A program made the position numbers and the translations under genes. Below the pieces are notes generated by a model. That model was not told the DNA's origin, ran no database searches, and saw only the letters and a list, made by a program, of their open reading frames with translations. This document shows, piece by piece, positions 20,417-31,900 of a stretch of 64,000 nucleotides of DNA. The first letter of the stretch is position 1. Each line of letters begins with the position of its first letter. The DNA lies in the NCBI GenBank assembly GCA_949825045.1, contig OX463813.1, positions 26,208,001 to 26,272,000 of the forward strand, in the 5' to 3' direction. The stretch is from Argyresthia goedartella. Taxonomy: Eukaryota; Arthropoda; Insecta; Lepidoptera; Argyresthiidae.

Positions 20417-22130
20417 TGTAATGGTACACGAGATTCGGTACATTTGATGCTTCCTTCTGCGTGATAGAGAGCTAGCCCAACGCCGCGCTGTTTTGAATAC
20501 GAGAATCGGTTCAGATAACGTTTGGGGGTTTTGTCTAGCTTACTGGCAAAGTTAGCAAAAAAACAGAGCCGACGCGTGGGTTCATTCGTGGAAGTTCAGT
20601 TCAGGTCAGGTTTTTTTGTCGCATTCCTGCGAGATGTGTAGAGATCAGAGCCGATTTGGCTGCGCGTTGAATAAAATTATGAATAACTAAATAATGAAAG
20701 GTTATTATGGAACGGAGAAAGCTATTATGTTGATTGCAAATACACAATTGCGATTGAGGTATGATATGGAGGGTCTGACACCGCTAGTTTGGTTAGCATT
20801 CTGGTGGTCTTAGCTACGCGCCCTAGCGGTCGGGAATGCTTAATTAATCGCAACAAGCTTTTATTGGTCAGCGATCAACAGATTCTGTGTATCGGCAGTA
20901 CCAAATGATTTGAGTGATCACCTACGGTTGATCATAGTGAATATGCGTACACACAATTTGTAGAACGGCGGATCTGCATGGCATGGTTGAAATTAGACCC
21001 TGTGTAGTTAGTGATAAGAAGCTTCGCTTGGGCAGAGCGTGTTCGCAAAGGACGCATATAAATACCAGAGCATGAGAGGGGAGGGCATTCAGTCTCAGCG
21101 TCTAGCTACTGTGACAGTCGTCTTTCACGAGTTCTAAACAGTTTTTGTCTGCCGTGTTACGCGTCAGAACTATACGAATTTGTGATTGCGAAGTTTCAGT
21201 GGGTTTTCGTGAGTGTCTGAAGCGCCGAGATATACCTCGGTTCCTACCTTTATATCAACCTACCCCAAATTCCAAAACTATCCTTGGGTCGTTAGAAAAG
21301 ATCTTTTAAGTCAATTTATCTGAGTCTGAGTCTGGGCTTGGAGCGACCCTAAATTCCTTTTTCCTTCACCATAGGGTTCCTGGATTGGCTCTTAGGACAT
21401 TCGCGGGCTAATCCTCTCCTCATTCCTTTCGAGTAGCGAGTTTTGTAATTCCCACACACACAGTCGTTAAACATTCAAGCACATTCAAATCAAACTCAAC
21501 CATTTTCGAGTGGTGTCGATAATGGACGTGGTATAACACTAGGTTTTTAGACTAGGCTAGACAGGAGTTTAGTTGCGGCTAAACCTAGGTTGGCAGGGCA
21601 TAGGGAGACTATTTGATCGATGAGGTTCCGCGGATGGAAATAACAAATTCAGAACAAAGTTAAACCGGTGTCAACACAGATAACATATCCTGTTGATATT
21701 TTGACATTTGAGTGTTGTCGGGGACGCGCGAAGAGATCAATTTACAGTCTAAAGTTCATTGTTTAGGACCGGGTAGGTGTTTTGCATTGCCTTGGGTCAA
21801 GTTGGATTCAAGTTGCATTTTTAAATTAAATGTAAATTTCGCTGGAGGTCTAATGTGTAAGCTGAGTCGGTATATATGATTTGGCTCAGCCCAGGACGTG
21901 CTGCGGCTAGTGGAATTCATAGTTCGGTATTTATCGAACTATGCACTTCGCTATGGTGTGGGTTAGATCTCCTAAAACAATAATGCTTACGTTTCGATAA
22001 CATCCAGCTCAAATTGCGCAGAGTTGAAGGTTTCAAAACGTTACGGACCTTTTGAGGTAACCGCTAGTTCAGAACCCATTTCGGAAAATCAAATCGCAAT
22101 TGTGTAAACCGGTCTTTTCGGATCGTTATT
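20417..22130 (+). repeat. Gypsy 5' LTR
   Basis: Starts TGTAATGGTACACGAG; identity to the 3' copy ends at CGGATCGTTATT (22,130). A TATA box (21,057-21,064) and an arthropod-type initiator TCAGTC (about 21,090) give a U3 of ~670 bases and an unusually long R-U5. Long LTRs are unusual for gypsy elements. The true 3' edge may lie further downstream if the 3' copy is truncated (see the primer-site entry). Confidence 0.85.
21057..21095 (+). promoter_or_regulatory. Gypsy LTR core promoter (TATA and initiator)
   Basis: TATAAATA at 21,057-21,064 and TTCAGTC with its A at about 21,091, ~34 bases downstream, the normal spacing for arthropod Pol II promoters. The same pair is present in the 3' LTR at about 28,374-28,411. 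Confidence 0.65.
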
Positions 22131-22824
22131 GCCGTGAACCAAATATATAATTGGAACCACCACAAGCCGCTACTAGCGAGCACATGAAATATCATTGAGT
22201 ACTCACGTCGTAAAACTACGACGGATATCTATACGATATCACAAACAAATATTATAAACTGTGGTCGACCACTAAAACAAAAGAAGTTCCAATGCGCTCA
22301 TATATACAAAAACCAGATGGTGCCATCACATAAAATATAACAACGATCGTTCTGGCGCAATACACCGCTGACTGATGTGAATTACCGGCTCGCGGACATA
22401 TATGCTTTCTCTGTCTAACTTGAAACTGTAACTTCCTGAACCAAACTTCGTTCGACTATTGTACGCCTAACGAATTTCTCAACGAACGAGGAATTCAGAC
22501 TTATCATTCTTAACTTACAAATCTTACAGCTGAATCGGGTCCTCTCATTTTGGGATAGATAGAATAGACGATCATAGCTACTGATAGCGGCGGCTCGACC
22601 TTGGCCTGGTGCCGTTATAGATTTCTGGTGCCGAGACCGAAGGATATCCTAGATAGTCTGATACCTAGATATTCTAAAAGAATCAAGGTCTAACGCGTTA
22701 CTTTTAAAAATAACACAACGTAGAAACGATTTTAAACAGTTCAGTTTGTAAATAAGAAATAAGCAAAAAAAAGGGCATTGTTTTCACAATTCTTTGTACG
22801 AGCTACGACGGTTTTGTATTCAGG
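22131..22824 (+). other. Gypsy leader with a candidate primer-binding site
   Basis: About 700 bases between the end of LTR identity and the gag ATG. No tRNA complement sits directly at 22,131. TGGTGCCGAGACC at 22,626-22,638 resembles the start of a tRNA-Phe-type primer site. If used, the LTR would run to about 22,625 and the 3' LTR copy would be truncated at 36,410. The motif CTGGTGCCG occurs twice (22,605 and 22,625). Confidence 0.4.
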
Positions 22825-23875
22825 ATGGCCGGCCGGCCTAAGAAAACCGTAAGTCGGGTAGCACAAAATTCACCTTCACACACAAGTGAAATGGCGTCAG
22901 AACAGGTGATTGTTATCTGAAATAGTGAATAGATTAGACAGTTTGGAAAGGGGTTCCAGCACGAGCAATGCTAGTAGGACTTCGGACAGACAGACTGACA
23001 GACAGGAACTAGAGACGTTTGAACAGTCGGTAGAAAAACGTCAATCATGCATTGTGAAAATGACTCAGAAGTTGCCGACATTCGATGGGCGGAGTTCGGA
23101 AAATCCGATGATTTTCTTAAGAGATTTAAAGGCTTATATTAAAGTCTCGGGAGATAGTTCTAGGGCTTTGATATGGGCAACGGATAGTTTGGTAGGAATT
23201 GCGAAAGTTCGAATGAGCATATACAGAGACTCATGGCGAACCTATTCGGATTTTGAAAAAGATTTCAGAGAGGTATTCTGGGGTGATAATGAACAGGAAT
23301 TAATTAAGCAAAGATTCCTAACTGCGAAGTTTGATTCTAAGAGAGGTCAAAGTATGGAAGAATTCTTTGCCTCTCAATTGAAAAGCATATATGAGCTTAC
23401 GATACCGTTTACTGATACGGAGAAAATCAACACGATTTTCAGACAGTTGCCGCGTGATATTCAAGTAGCGTTTTTTGCTAGAAAGGAGCCAATGACTATA
23501 CGTGATGCGATCGAATTCCTTCGGCATTTAGAACGGAATGTCGATGGAGGATTAAGTGCGATACATGGTTCTGAGACAATGGATACGAATAATGTAAGGC
23601 GGAATAGCTACATGCGTGGGCAATATCGAGCTATGCGGGTAAATACGATACGTTATAACGCGATGAGTCGTAGGAATAATTATAACGCGGTAACGAAGGC
23701 GCGAAACGAATTTGGGACGCGTGGTCGCGGTTATTTTCGCGGTAGAGGTAGACAGCCTCAGCCTAGCTTCAAGGCAATAGGGTTCCAGAGGGGCAATGAT
23801 AGTTCAGGAGATACAGAGGCAGGGCAAAGTCCAAGTGACAGGAATAATGCGATAAGTCAGAATTCAAAAAACTAG
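22825..23875 (+). CDS. gag: Gypsy gag, one frame change near the N-terminus
   Basis: The main frame 22,910-23,875 encodes 321 residues with a retrotransposon gag core (MTQKLPTFDGRSSENPMIFLRDL...), helical capsid-like C-terminal half, then an RG-rich basic tail (GRGYFRGRGRQ) instead of zinc knuckles. The likely start is the ATG at 22,825 (MAGRPKKTVSR, an AT-hook-like basic motif). That frame ends at TGA 22,918-22,920, so a one-base change near 22,908 separates start and body. The gag stop TAG overlaps a -1 frameshift signal leading into pol. Confidence 0.75.
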
Positions 23876-23899
23876 TGGACTCGCGCGGGTCGTTCGCGC
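23866..23899 (+). promoter_or_regulatory. Programmed -1 ribosomal frameshift signal, gag-pol
   Basis: Slippery heptamer A AAA AAC (23,866-23,872) lies exactly in the gag reading frame as tcA AAA AAC, followed at once by the gag stop TAG (23,873-23,875). The -1 frame continues open into pol. Ten bases downstream a GC hairpin forms (GCGCG 23,883-23,887 with CGCGC 23,895-23,899, loop GGTCGTT). Heptamer, phase, stop and spacing all fit the canonical signal. Confidence 0.82.
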
Positions 23900-25194
23900 T
23901 CAGATATTTACTACGGTTCGGGTGGACAGCCGATCAAATTGGGAAAAAACAAAGACTGTATGATTTGTGTAATTTGGATTCGAACGTGGGTGTGAATGAA
24001 TTTATTCAATTATTAGCGCATAAAGCGCATGGATATGCCGTGTGTTTAGAGGAAAAATCTAGATTGAATTGTATAGGCCGCAATGACAGACGTTTACATA
24101 CGATATTCAGAGACGACGATTCGACTGAGTGTGGGCGCGAGTTATGTAGTACTTTGACATTACCTGAGATAGATGTGCGTATTGGGAATATTGTTGTAAG
24201 GAGTTTGATTGATTCGGGGAGCGAAATCAGCGTAATAAGTCGGAGAGTGTACGAAGAAGTGTGCAGACAATTGGGAAAACCGACGGAAATACCGATTCCA
24301 AGTTTGAGAATCACAGGTGCATTTGGAGTCAGTAAGGAAAAGGTTGATAAATTAGTAACGTTACCATTAACAATAGGTGAATGCGTTATCGATACTCCAA
24401 TGCTAGTATTAACAAGGGTGCCTAAAGATTTAATTTTGGGGTTTGATTTTATACAACAGACGCGAGCCAGTTTAATGTGTGAGGGTAATAAGGGGCTAAT
24501 TATACGAAGCGCCGGGCGGATGTGTGAAATACCATTAGGTACTGGTCCTAATCAGGATTTTTGCTGTTGTACAATGGAAGTACAGAACCAAGATACCTGT
24601 AGAAATATGATAGAGGAATATGTGAATAATTCATCAATACCTGTTGAACACAAAACAAAGTTATTGCCGGTGTTAAATAAACATGCAGAGTTGTTTAGCG
24701 ATAGGGTAGGTCGGACAAATAAATATATACATGAGATAAAAATGAGAGATGAAACGCCTTTCGTAAAACGAAGCTATCCCATACCGTTCGCATATCGCGA
24801 TAAAGTAACAAAACGTTTGGAAGAAATGGAATTGATAGGTATTATTAGCAGGCAATCTACGGATTTCAGCAGTCCATTGACTTGTACATTAAAGAAATCA
24901 GGAGAGGTCCGTATTCTGCTAGATGCACGACAATTAAACACGGGAATGGTTGGGGAGGTTGAAACCACACCTTTAATGAGTGAGATATTGCAATCCGGGC
25001 GCCGAATAAACTACATAGGAGTTATTGATATCAAAGATGCGTATTTTTCTATACCATTATCAGACGAATCTAAACGATACACGGGTTTTGTATATCAAGG
25101 CAGAAGTTATGTTTACAACGTTTTACCTCAGGGGTTGAAAACCAGTGTGGGTTCATTTTCGAGGGCGATGGACTTAATTCTAGGGCCAGGTTAG
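23876..25194 (+). CDS. pol: Gypsy pol part 1: aspartic protease and N-terminal reverse transcriptase
   Basis: The -1 frame relative to gag is open from the slippery site; the listed 439-codon frame has no ATG start, as expected for a fusion. The protease shows RSLIDSGSEISVIS (active-site DSG) and LILGFDFI. RT motifs follow: PFVKRSYPIPFAYRDKV, VRILLDARQLN, IGVIDIKDAYFSIPL, VLPQGLKTSVGSFSRAM. The frame stops at 25,192-25,194, a few codons before the active-site Asp pair, which lies in the next frame. Confidence 0.85.
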
Positions 25195-27334
25195 GTCATA
25201 TTGTTTAAATTTTGTTGACGATTTGGCAATTTTAACTGAGGGTGACTTCGAACAGCATTTGTCTCAAGTGAACACGGTTCTGAGTAAATTGAAAGACGCG
25301 GGTTTCACATGCAAACTAAAAAAATGCGAGTTCGCACAAAAAAGGGTCAAGTTATTGGGGCATATTTTGTCTACACAAGGTTTGCAGATGGACCCGGACA
25401 AAATTGAAACACTTAAATTATATCCGTCACCCAGAACTGTCAGGCAATTGAGGGCGTTTTTTAGGTTCATAAATTACTTTCGGAGGTTTATAAAAAATTT
25501 TGGAACGTTAACACAGCCCTTGTACAATTTTTTACGGTCTGGAGTCAAGTTCGTCTGGAATGCGCAGATGCAAAGTGCTTTTGACGAGATAAAAAACCAA
25601 TTCTCAGAAAGTATAATTTTGAGTCAGCCATTGGCGGGAAAAACATATTATGTTCAATGTGACCCCAGCGCTATAGGAATCGGGGGCTATGTTTATCAAT
25701 TAGATGAATCGGGCCAGGAACGAATTATAGGGTTCTGTTCGCAGGCATTTAAGGGTGCTCAGACGAGATGGGCTATCAGTGAACAGGAAATGTATGCAGT
25801 TATATACACTTTAAAGCGATTTGAGATATATTTGCGGGGAGAAAAGGTTATTATTAGAACTGATCATAAAAGTTTGACGTTCATTAAGTCGTGGACCTTA
25901 TTAGGGGAACGCGTAACGAGGTGGATTATGTTTTTAGGGCAATTCGATTACGACATAGAATTTGTGCGAGGGACTGATAATCAAATTGCCGACACGCTAA
26001 GCAGGCAAATAGCGGGACCTGGAGGTATGATTGACAGTACAAATGTTCAGCCGGGGATATTCTGGTTTCAGGCATCGAATACCGCAAGTGTTATTTCGAG
26101 TTTACGGGACATTGCGAGATTACAAAGCGAAGATGAGCTGTTAAATCGAATTAGCGGTTGTATCAGACGTAATGTAGTAGATACGGGGACAAGAGGTTTT
26201 GAAAATTATAAGCTAGTAGGTGATACGTTATATTTTCACGTGCCGAAGCGGAGCGTACAATTGCTAGTAATTCCGAAATCACTACAGGAGGAACTTATTT
26301 TACACATACATGAAGAAATAGGTCACTACGGCAGATATGAAATATTAGCACTGATGAAGGACAGATATTATTTTCTTCATATGAGTAGGGTGATTAGCGC
26401 GGTGATAAGAAGTTGTGACATATGTCAAAAGGTCAAACCAAGTACTAACAATACCGTTGGTCCTTGTACACCGGTGTTGGCGGAAAAGTTGGGTGAGAAA
26501 GTTTTCTCGGACCTTTATGGGCCATTGCCCGTAGGTAAATTCGGGTATCAATATATATATGTGATTCAAGACGTGTACAGTAAGGTAATAAAATTATATC
26601 CAATGCGAAAAGCGACAGGTAGGAGCGTGCTCGCTTGTACAAAGAGATTTCATAGGGAAATACCTATCGAAACTATAATTACGGACTCAGGACCACAGTT
26701 CATATCGAAAGTTTGGGAATTTGGACTCAAACAGCTAGGGATTCGAGTCACTCATACGTCGGTGTATTGTCCAAATTCTAATAGCGTAAAAAGAGTGAAT
26801 CGCGAGCTAGGTCGACTGATTAGAACTTATTGCGGCGGAAGTAATCGTAGTTGGGTCGACGTGTTACCGGACATTCAAAATTGCTATAATAATATCGAAC
26901 ACACAAGCACAGGCTTTGCGCCTAATGAGTTAGCGTTTGGTAGGCGGGAACCGTTAACTATTGACAAGGAATTAGGCGATGAATGGTTATTAGGCCATAG
27001 TGTGCGGGATACGGAACAGGTGCGAAATGTAGCGATAGAAAACTCTAAAAGTTCTAGTGAACGACGTAAGCGACAGGCGGACAAACGGCGTAAGTTAGAG
27101 GTCTATCGTATAGGTGATTATGTGAAACTTAAGACTTTTGTGCGTTCAAATAAAGAACATAAAATCATGCGGAAATTTTCATTGTTGTATAAAGGGCCTT
27201 ATGTTATTTCGGTAGTGGTATATCCTAACTGTTATACGTTAGTAGATCCGGGTTCAAATGAGATATTGGGTAACTTCAATACTATAAATATAGCCAGGTA
27301 TTATGTGAGGACGAATAAGGGCGTAGATAAATAA
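25195..27334 (+). CDS. pol: Gypsy pol part 2: RT active site, RNase H, integrase
   Basis: Continues RT one frame over: NFVDDLAILTEGDF is the RT active site (FVDD), then KKCEFAQKRVKLLGHIL and LRAFFRFINYFRRF. RNase H: YYVQCDPSAIGIGG, SEQEMYAVIYTLK, IIRTDHKSL, DNQIADTLSRQ. Integrase: H-H-C-C finger (HIHEEIGHYG...CDICQKVKP), core D in KVFSDLYGPLP, D in IITDSGPQFIS, E at about NSVKRVNRELGRLI. GPY-like C-terminal SLLYKGPYVIS. The one-base frame change near 25,190 separates it from part 1. Otherwise open over 703 codons to a TAA at 27,332-27,334. Confidence 0.86.
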
Positions 27335-27732
27335 GATAGTGTATAAAAGTTATATAATTAAGCTGTAAGCTGTAAATTTGAGTAACTACTTTGTAGATTT
27401 GAGTATCTTGCATGGTTTGGAAAAAAAAAAACAAAAAAAAAAAAACAAAAAAAAAAACAATTTGTATATATATATAGTAATACGAATTAGGATAAATTGC
27501 GGGTAAGCGAGGTTGTATAGTTAGATAGATAAATAAGATAAGACAGGAGAGAACTCAATCGAGTTGTGTAAATATTATATACATAATTGACAGATTCATC
27601 GGTCTGTGTACATGATTTGAGATGTCCGTACATATAGAGTAGATATGTACAAAGCATGGGTAGCATAGTGGTAATGAGATCCTTGCGCCATGTTAACTGA
27701 GATAAACAGTGTCTCAAGGTCTGGGAGGGGGC
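27335..27732 (+). other. Gypsy 3' untranslated spacer and polypurine tract
   Basis: About 400 bases with an interrupted poly-A stretch (27,421-27,461), a TATATATATA run, GATAGATAAATAAGATAAGA repeats, and GGGAGGGGG (27,723-27,731), which primes plus-strand DNA next to the 3' LTR. No env-like frame. Confidence 0.7.
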
Positions 27733-28599
27733 TGTAATGGTACACGAGATTCGGTACATTTGATACTTCCTTCTGCGTGATAGAGAGCTAGCCCAACGCC
27801 GCGCTGTTTTGAATACGAGAATCGGTTCAGATAACGTTTGGGGGTTTTGTCTAGCTTACTGGCAAAGTTAGCAAAAAAAACAGAGCCGACGCGTGGGTTC
27901 ATTCGTGGAAGTTCAGTTCAGGTCAGGTTTTTTTGTCGCATTCCTGCGAGATGTGTAGAGATCAGAGCCGATTTGGCTGCGCGTTGAATAAAATTATGAA
28001 TAACTAAATAATGAAAGGTTATTATGGAACGGAGAAAGCTATTATGTTGATTGCAAATACACAATTGCGATTGAGGTATGATATGGAGGGTCTGACACCG
28101 CTAGTTTGGATAGCATTCTGGTGGTCTTAGCTACGCGCCCTAGCGGTCGGGAATGCTTAATTAATCGCAACAAGCTTTTATTGGTCAGCGATCAACAGAT
28201 TCTGTGTATCGGCAGTACCAAATGATTTGAGTGATCACCTACGGTTGATCATAGTGAATATGCGTACACACAATTTGTAGAACGGCGGATCTGCATGGCA
28301 TGGTTGAAATTAGACCCTGTGTAGTTAGTGATAAGAAGCTTCGCTTGGGCAGAGCGTGTTCGCAAAGGACGCATATAAATACCAGAGCATGAGAGGGGAG
28401 GGCATTCAGTCTCAGCGTCTAGCTACTGTGACAGTCGTCTTTCACGAGTTCTAAACAGTTTTTGTCTGCCGTGTTACGCGTCAGAACTATACGAATTTGT
28501 GATTGCGAAGTTTCAGTGGGTTTTCGTGAGTGTCTGAAGCGCCGAGATATACCTCGGTTCCTACCTTTATATCAACCTACCCCAAATTCCAAAACTATC
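27733..28599 (+). repeat. Gypsy 3' LTR, first part (interrupted)
   Basis: Matches 20,417-21,283 almost base for base (differences seen at the eighth codon-scale block, an extra A in an A-run, and GGATAG/GGTTAG), and ends at ...AAAACTATC where the BEL element starts. The rest resumes at 35,557. Confidence 0.9.
28595..28599 (+). repeat. Target-site duplication of BEL element, left copy
   Basis: CTATC here and at 35,557-35,561. The uninterrupted gypsy 5' LTR has a single CTATC at the corresponding place (about 21,279), which proves the duplication. Confidence 0.9.
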
Positions 28600-28949
28600 T
28601 GTTCAGGATAGGGAACAATCTTTAAATAAATAGATTTCTTGAAATTTGGCTTCGTTTTAATGTGCGTTACAATAATATCACACAGAAAAGTATTAGAAAT
28701 TAGGCTTTAAATATTTTATATAAAATTGGCACCACAGAGTGTGTTGGCGAGGTTAGGGCGATCGAGCAAGTGTTCTTGCGTGCCTGACGTTCATTCGCTG
28801 CAGAGCGCACGGCGCGATGTAGCGGTCCTGTCATTGGTTAATGCCTTTATCGCGTCATCGATACGAGCGGCTATTGGCTGCTGCTGCAGCATACCATCCT
28901 GGTAAGTACTTGTAGGGTTGACTCGTTCGGAAACAGCACGGCGCCAACA
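28600..28949 (-). repeat. BEL 3' LTR
   Basis: 350 bases, TGTTCAGGATAGGG...GGCGCCAACA on the plus strand. Same sequence as 35,207-35,556. Lies downstream of pol in element orientation. Confidence 0.93.
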
Positions 28950-28961
28950 TATTCCCGGCCG

Positions 28962-28986
28962 TTGAAAGCTCTAGGGTAGCTTTCAA
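28962..28986 (-). other. Stem-loop between BEL pol stop and 3' LTR
   Basis: Perfect 9-bp stem TTGAAAGCT (28,962-28,970) with AGCTTTCAA (28,978-28,986), loop of 7. It starts two bases after the pol stop codon (28,989-28,991). An unrelated stem occupies the same position in the BEL copies at 48.66 and 58.79 kb. Confidence 0.7.
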
Positions 28987-28988
28987 GC

Positions 28989-31900
28989 TTAATTTAGCTC
29001 GGAGGTAGGAAGTAGAACCAGACGATTGAGAGCTCTCTTGATAGAGCCTTGAGCTGTAGCTATATCAGCTACTCTAGGTGTCTGGTCAGAGCCAATGTAG
29101 AGCCTGCTGACTCTTCCTAGGCGCCAGCATAGAGGCGGCGTGTTGACTTCCTTTATTAGGACTAGATCGTCGAGCTTGAGATCCCGGCACTTCTGTCGCC
29201 ACTTGGTTCTTTGTTGGAGTTCGGCGACGTACTCGGATGACCATCTGTTCCAGAAGTGCTGCTTGGCTTGTTCTAGGCGCTGGAACCGGTCGAGGCGATG
29301 CGTGTTGGAGTCCAGGTAGCTCGGTGAGGGGAGCGCCGTCATTTGTCTACCGATCAAAAAGTGAGCCGGTGTGAGAGACTGGAAATCGTTAGGGGACGGG
29401 CTCAGAGGACATAGGGGTCGGCTATTTAGGATGGCTTCTATCTGTGTAAATACAGAGGTCAATTCCTCAAATGTTAGGTGAGATTGGCCTACTGTTCTAT
29501 GAAGGTGGAACTTTGCTGATTTGACACCGGCCTCAGCAAGACCATTGAAATGAGGAGCGTATACGGGAGAGAAGCGAAATTCTATGTTTCGGCTGGCAGC
29601 AAAGTCACATATAGAGTCACGATTAGAATGTAGAAAGCTGCCAATCTCTTTGGCAGCGGCAACGAAATTACGTCCATTGTCGCAGTAAATAATCTTAGGC
29701 ACTCCTCTGCGAGAAATGAATCGTTTTAATGTTAGTATGAAAGCATCTTTAGACAGTTCACTAACTACTTCTAGATGTAGGCACTTATATCTAAAGCAAA
29801 CGAAAATGCAAAGATAGCATTTAGTTACCTTGCATCCTCGTCCCTTGCGATCTGTTATAAGAAAAGGACCGGCAAAATCAGTGCCAACAGTACTGAAAGG
29901 AAAGTCAGTTTCAACTCTATCAGTAGGTAAGTTCCCCATTATATTAGACATGGTGCTTCCTTTGAAGCGACGACAGACCAAACAGTTCCTTGCTACATCC
30001 CTAGCGAGCTTGCGGCCTCCGATAGGCCAGTAGCGCTCACGGATAGAAGAAAGAAGATGCTGCGGCCCAGCATGCAACAGCTGAGTGTGTCTAGATTGGA
30101 AGATTAGTTTAGTTAAATGGTGGTCTGATTTTAGAACAATAGGATGTCTTTTTTCATAGGGGTAGGCAGAGGTATCAATACGTCCTCCTACGCGAAGTAG
30201 ACCTGCATCATCTACAAAAGGATTTAATGAGCACAGGTGAGTACTAGTTTTAAGTGGTTTATTTGATTTTAAGTCGCTTATTTCTTTTTCAAAAGTTTCA
30301 TTTTGAGCCATTTTAGTGAGAACAGTCATGGATTTTTCTAGTTCATGAACATGTAGAGTTCCCGTTAGTTTGGCAGCAGGATTTTTAGAATTATTGATAA
30401 ATCTATAGACCCAGGCATATACTCGTTGAAGAGTAAATAATTTTGAGTACCTTTCAAATTGTACTAAGGGCACCATAGGTGCATCCTCCCCCACCAAAGC
30501 AGGCAACGCTTTCAATTCAGGTAGGTCAACTACCTTACCGGCTGTAAGAGAAGGCCATGATGCTTCAGGTTCCTTGAGAAAGGAAGGGCCATACCACCAT
30601 AGATCCGACCCCTTGACCTCTTGGGGTTCTACACCTCGAGAAGCGAGGTCTGCGGGATTCCCATTAGTGGGTACATGGCGCCAAGCTTTGAGGTCGGAGA
30701 GTTCACCTATAGCTGCTATTCGGTTTGCTACAAAGGTTTTAGTTTTGTTAGGCGAGTTTAGCCAACCTAGCACAACACTAGAATCCGTCCAGAAGACGCA
30801 GCGCTTTATTTTTAGTCTTAGAGCCTTCTTGACAGCGGAAGCCAATTCAGCACCCAGTAGAGCACCGCAGAGCTCTAAGCGCGGGATAGTGAAAGCTTTT
30901 ATGGGAGCTACACGGGCCTTGGCACACAGCAAGTTGACATGCACGTTGCCATCAACATCTAGAGACCTGAGGTAGATACAGCTTCCGTAGGCTAGCTGCG
31001 ACGCATCACAAAAACAATGAAGTTCGACTTTATATGAATTGTTGGCTAGAACCTGTCTTGGGATTAGTAGAGACGATAGAGTGCTAAGTTGTCGACTGAA
31101 TTTTTCCCAAACAACTTGGATAGAGTCGGGAACAGGTTCATCCCAATCTATTTTTTCGGCCCAAAGTTTCTGGAGTAATATTTTTGCGCTAATAGTGCAC
31201 AAGGACAATAATCCTAGGGGATCAAAGATTTTGAAGGTTGCTGACAAAATACTTCGTTTAGTGAAGATCGTGTCAGGTGAATAGGCGAGAGGGAAGTGAA
31301 TATGGTCGGTATGAGAAGACCAACCAATACCTAGAGTACTAGAGGCATTGCTAATGATTAGATCTTCAGAATTGGTAGAGTCGGAAGCCAGAAGGTTAGG
31401 AAAGTTAGATCGATACTTTCTGAGTGGGAAGCAGCCTTTGGCTAGTTCATCGGAGACCGAACGCTGAATGTAACGTAGCTCTTCTTCAGTATCAGCACCA
31501 GTTAAGAGATCATCACAATAAAAATCTCTTTGTATAATAGTTTTAATTTTAGAGTCGTTACATTCCTCGCCGATCTGCCAGATGCACCTAGTGCTAAGGA
31601 AGCTGGAACTTGCAAAACCGTAAGTTACCGTATTTAGCTTTAAAGTACGAAGATGTTCATCTTCATTATCGCGCCACAGTATGAGCTGGAGGTTGCGATC
31701 CGACTCTCTTATATTTACTTGACGATACATTTTCTCCATGTCTCCTGAGAGGACGTAGCGATACTGACGAAATCTAAGCAGAATGTCAAACAATGTATCC
31801 TGAATTGGGGGGCCTACCATTTGGAGGTCATTGACCGATAGACCGGAAGTAGTGGGTTCTGACGCATTAAACACCACTCTTAGCTTGGTTGACTGACTTT

